15,056 bases of DNA from Thermosulfurimonas sp. GTDB lineage: Bacteria; Desulfobacterota; Thermodesulfobacteria; Thermodesulfobacteriales; Thermodesulfobacteriaceae. Position 1 is the stretch's first letter; the number at the start of each line of letters is the position of its first letter. Positions 13,627-15,056 of this stretch are shown here, in pieces. The position numbers were made by a program, and so were the translations under genes. The stretch is taken from the NCBI GenBank assembly GCA_015487645.1, contig WFPH01000060.1:1-15056 (forward strand). The letters are read 5' to 3'. The notes below the pieces were generated by a model. The model was not told the origin of the DNA. It saw only the letters and a program-made list of their open reading frames with translations, and made no database searches.

Positions 13627-15056
13627 TTACCTGGGCCGGGCCTTGAAATACTCTAGTATTTTCCGAGAAAATTCCTCCTGGATCCGGTTAACTTCTTCGT
13701 CCTTGAGGGTCCTTTCCGGGGAACGGTAAACGAACCTCAGGGTAACGCTTTTTTCCCCCGGCGGAATAGGATCACCCCGGTAAATATCCACCACCTCCAC
13801 CCTCTCTAAATAAGGAATAGCCAACCCGGACACAAAATGCAAGATCTCTCCCACCGGGAGATCCTCCCGCACGATCATGGCCAGATCCCTAGAGGTGGCC
13901 GGAAAGCGCGGCAGACCCCGATATCTTTTCGGGATCTCCGGAAGGGCCAACAACCTCGAAAGATCGATCTCCGCCACCCATACCGGCTCGGAAAGCTCGA
14001 AACGGGCCCGCAAATAGGTCTTGAGGGCCCCTGCAAAACCCACCACCTCTCCCTGGGCCAGAAGGCTGAAGGAAAGCCCTCTCTTGAGAAAAGTTTCTTC
14101 GGAATAAGGCTTCAAGCTGAGCCCCTCCAGCCGCCACTCTGTCAGGAGCCTTTCCAGAATACCCTTCAGGTCATAAATTTCGGGCGGACGGGCCAGATTC
14201 TTCCAGAAATCCGGCTCAGCCGCCCCCATCATCAAAATACCCAGATGCAACTTCTCTTCAGGAAGTTTCCCCTCCTGGGGCAAAAACACCCGCCCCACCT
14301 CAAAGATCTTGAGACGCGAAACCTCTCTAAAGAAGTTAAAACGGGCGGTCTCAAGAAGACCGGGGAGGAGCATAGTCCGCATCACGGATTGGGCTTCCGA
14401 AAGTGGGTTAGCCAGACGCAGGGGCCGAAGCCTGAGATCCCCCTCAGGAAGCTCCAAGGCCGAAAGCGTCTCTGGAGAGATAAAGCTGTAGTTGATCACC
14501 TCATAGAAGCCCAGGGCCCGCAGGACCTCCCGCGTGCGAGAGATCAGAAGATCCTCCCTCTCCGGAGCCCTGGCCGAAAGCTCCACCACCGGGAGGCTTA
14601 CGGGCAGGCGATCGTATCCGTAAATGCGGGCCACCTCCTCGATAAGATCCTCCTCCAGAGAAAGGTCATACCGGAAAGAAGGCGGCTTATATCTCAGACT
14701 CTCTCCCTGGACCTCAACCTCTCCCCCGGTCCTCTTCAGGATTCCGGCCACTTCTTCCCGGTTAAGCTCCACCCGGAGGTAACTTTTGAGCCGGGAGAAC
14801 CGGAGAGTGATTTCTGGAGCGCGATAAGGCCGGGGATAGAGATCCAGACGACCAGGAACAATCTCTCCTCCGGCGGTCTCCAGTATAAGGGCTGCCGCCC
14901 TCTCCAGAGCCCGAATCACCCCCTCGGGATCCACGCCGCGCTCAAAACGATAGGAACTATCCGTGGAAAGCTTTAGAGCTCGTGCCGTGCGGCGGATAGA
15001 AGAGGTCTCGAACCAAGCGGATTCCAGGAAGACTTCCCGAGTCTCCTCTCCCACCC
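13627..15056 (-). CDS. pheT: Phenylalanyl-tRNA synthetase beta subunit, C-terminal portion, cut by window edge
   Basis: Beta subunit of the heterotetrameric enzyme that charges tRNA-Phe. The visible 476 codons run to TAA at 13629-13627. The 5' end is outside the window; the GTG at 15054 is internal. Seen in order: the end of the B3/B4 editing domain (EVFLESAWFETSSIRRTARALKLSTDSSYRFERGVDP), the B5 domain (about 13 kb downstream codons with DLSLEEDLIEEVARIYGYDRLP), the catalytic-like core (INYSFISPETL, ANPLSEAQSVMRTMLLPGLLETARFN) and the C-terminal anticodon-binding ferredoxin-fold domain (PRFPATSRDLAMIV through VTLRFVYRSPERTLKDEEVN). It is the upstream partner of ihfA and merR. Confidence 0.97.
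   Translation of the reverse strand, partial: VGEETREVFLESAWFETSSIRRTARALKLSTDSSYRFERGVDPEGVIRALERAAALILETAGGEIVPGRLDLYPRPYRAPEITLRFSRLKSYLRVELNREEVAGILKRTGGEVEVQGESLRYKPPSFRYDLSLEEDLIEEVARIYGYDRLPVSLPVVELSARAPEREDLLISRTREVLRALGFYEVINYSFISPETLSALELPEGDLRLRPLRLANPLSEAQSVMRTMLLPGLLETARFNFFREVSRLKIFEVGRVFLPQEGKLPEEKLHLGILMMGAAEPDFWKNLARPPEIYDLKGILERLLTEWRLEGLSLKPYSEETFLKRGLSFSLLAQGEVVGFAGALKTYLRARFELSEPVWVAEIDLSRLLALPEIPKRYRGLPRFPATSRDLAMIVREDLPVGEILHFVSGLAIPYLERVEVVDIYRGDPIPPGEKSVTLRFVYRSPERTLKDEEVNRIQEEFSRKILEYFKARPR

Noticed and set aside
13837..14976. Plus-strand open frame of 379 codons opposite pheT
   Set aside because: Long only because the GC-rich pheT codons lack stops in this frame. 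pheT domains are unambiguous on the other strand.

Overview
The window looks like chromosomal DNA of a motile, strictly anaerobic and probably thermophilic Gram-negative bacterium. The likely lineage is Thermodesulfobacteriota or a related sulfur or sulfate reducer. This is inferred from moderately GC-rich, charge-rich proteins, sigma-54-driven flagellar genes, a desulfoferrodoxin / rubredoxin / flavodiiron oxygen-defence operon, a HEAT-repeat protein resembling a family I remember from Desulfovibrio, and the pheT-ihfA-merR order. No rRNA or tRNA is present to fix the taxonomy. The window is gene-dense; no gene-free stretch exceeds about 220 bp.

Layout. (1) 1-1737, minus strand: the first 579 codons of clpB, cut by the window edge, with a sigma-70-type promoter. 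(2) 1738-1954: a divergent regulatory region with the clpB promoter, two near-identical palindromic 13-mers 19 bp apart, and a near-consensus sigma-54 promoter facing right. (3) 1955-7679, plus strand: the late-hook operon fliK, flgD, flgE and a second, much larger flgE paralogue. (4) 7680-7878: a 121-bp non-coding foldback element with perfect 12-bp terminal inverted repeats and a 7-bp flanking duplication (MITE-like), then a strong intrinsic terminator. (5) 7879-10410, plus strand: a small coiled-coil membrane protein with an exact 54-bp tandem repeat, then rnr (RNase R) with no visible ribosome binding site. (6) 10415-12945, minus strand: dfx, rubredoxin, fprA and a HEAT-repeat gene read as one operon. 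(7) 13020-15056, minus strand: pheT (5' end outside the window), ihfA and a MerR-family gene, with a probable weak terminator that overlaps the promoter of the dfx operon.

How the genes work together. FliK (hook-length ruler), FlgD (hook cap) and two hook subunits form one sigma-54 transcription unit that ends at the terminator at 7832-7867. The dfx-rub-fprA operon would reduce superoxide (Dfx) and oxygen (FprA) using rubredoxin as electron carrier. The translationally overlapping HEAT gene is likely functionally linked. ClpB and RNase R are housekeeping protein- and RNA-quality-control enzymes.

Most unusual points: a tandemly duplicated domain of about 100 residues inserted into the second hook protein; the MITE-like element with G-quadruplex motifs on both strands; the likely activator sites upstream of the sigma-54 promoter; and the HEAT protein tied to the oxygen-defence operon. 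I see no clear new defence or mobile system.
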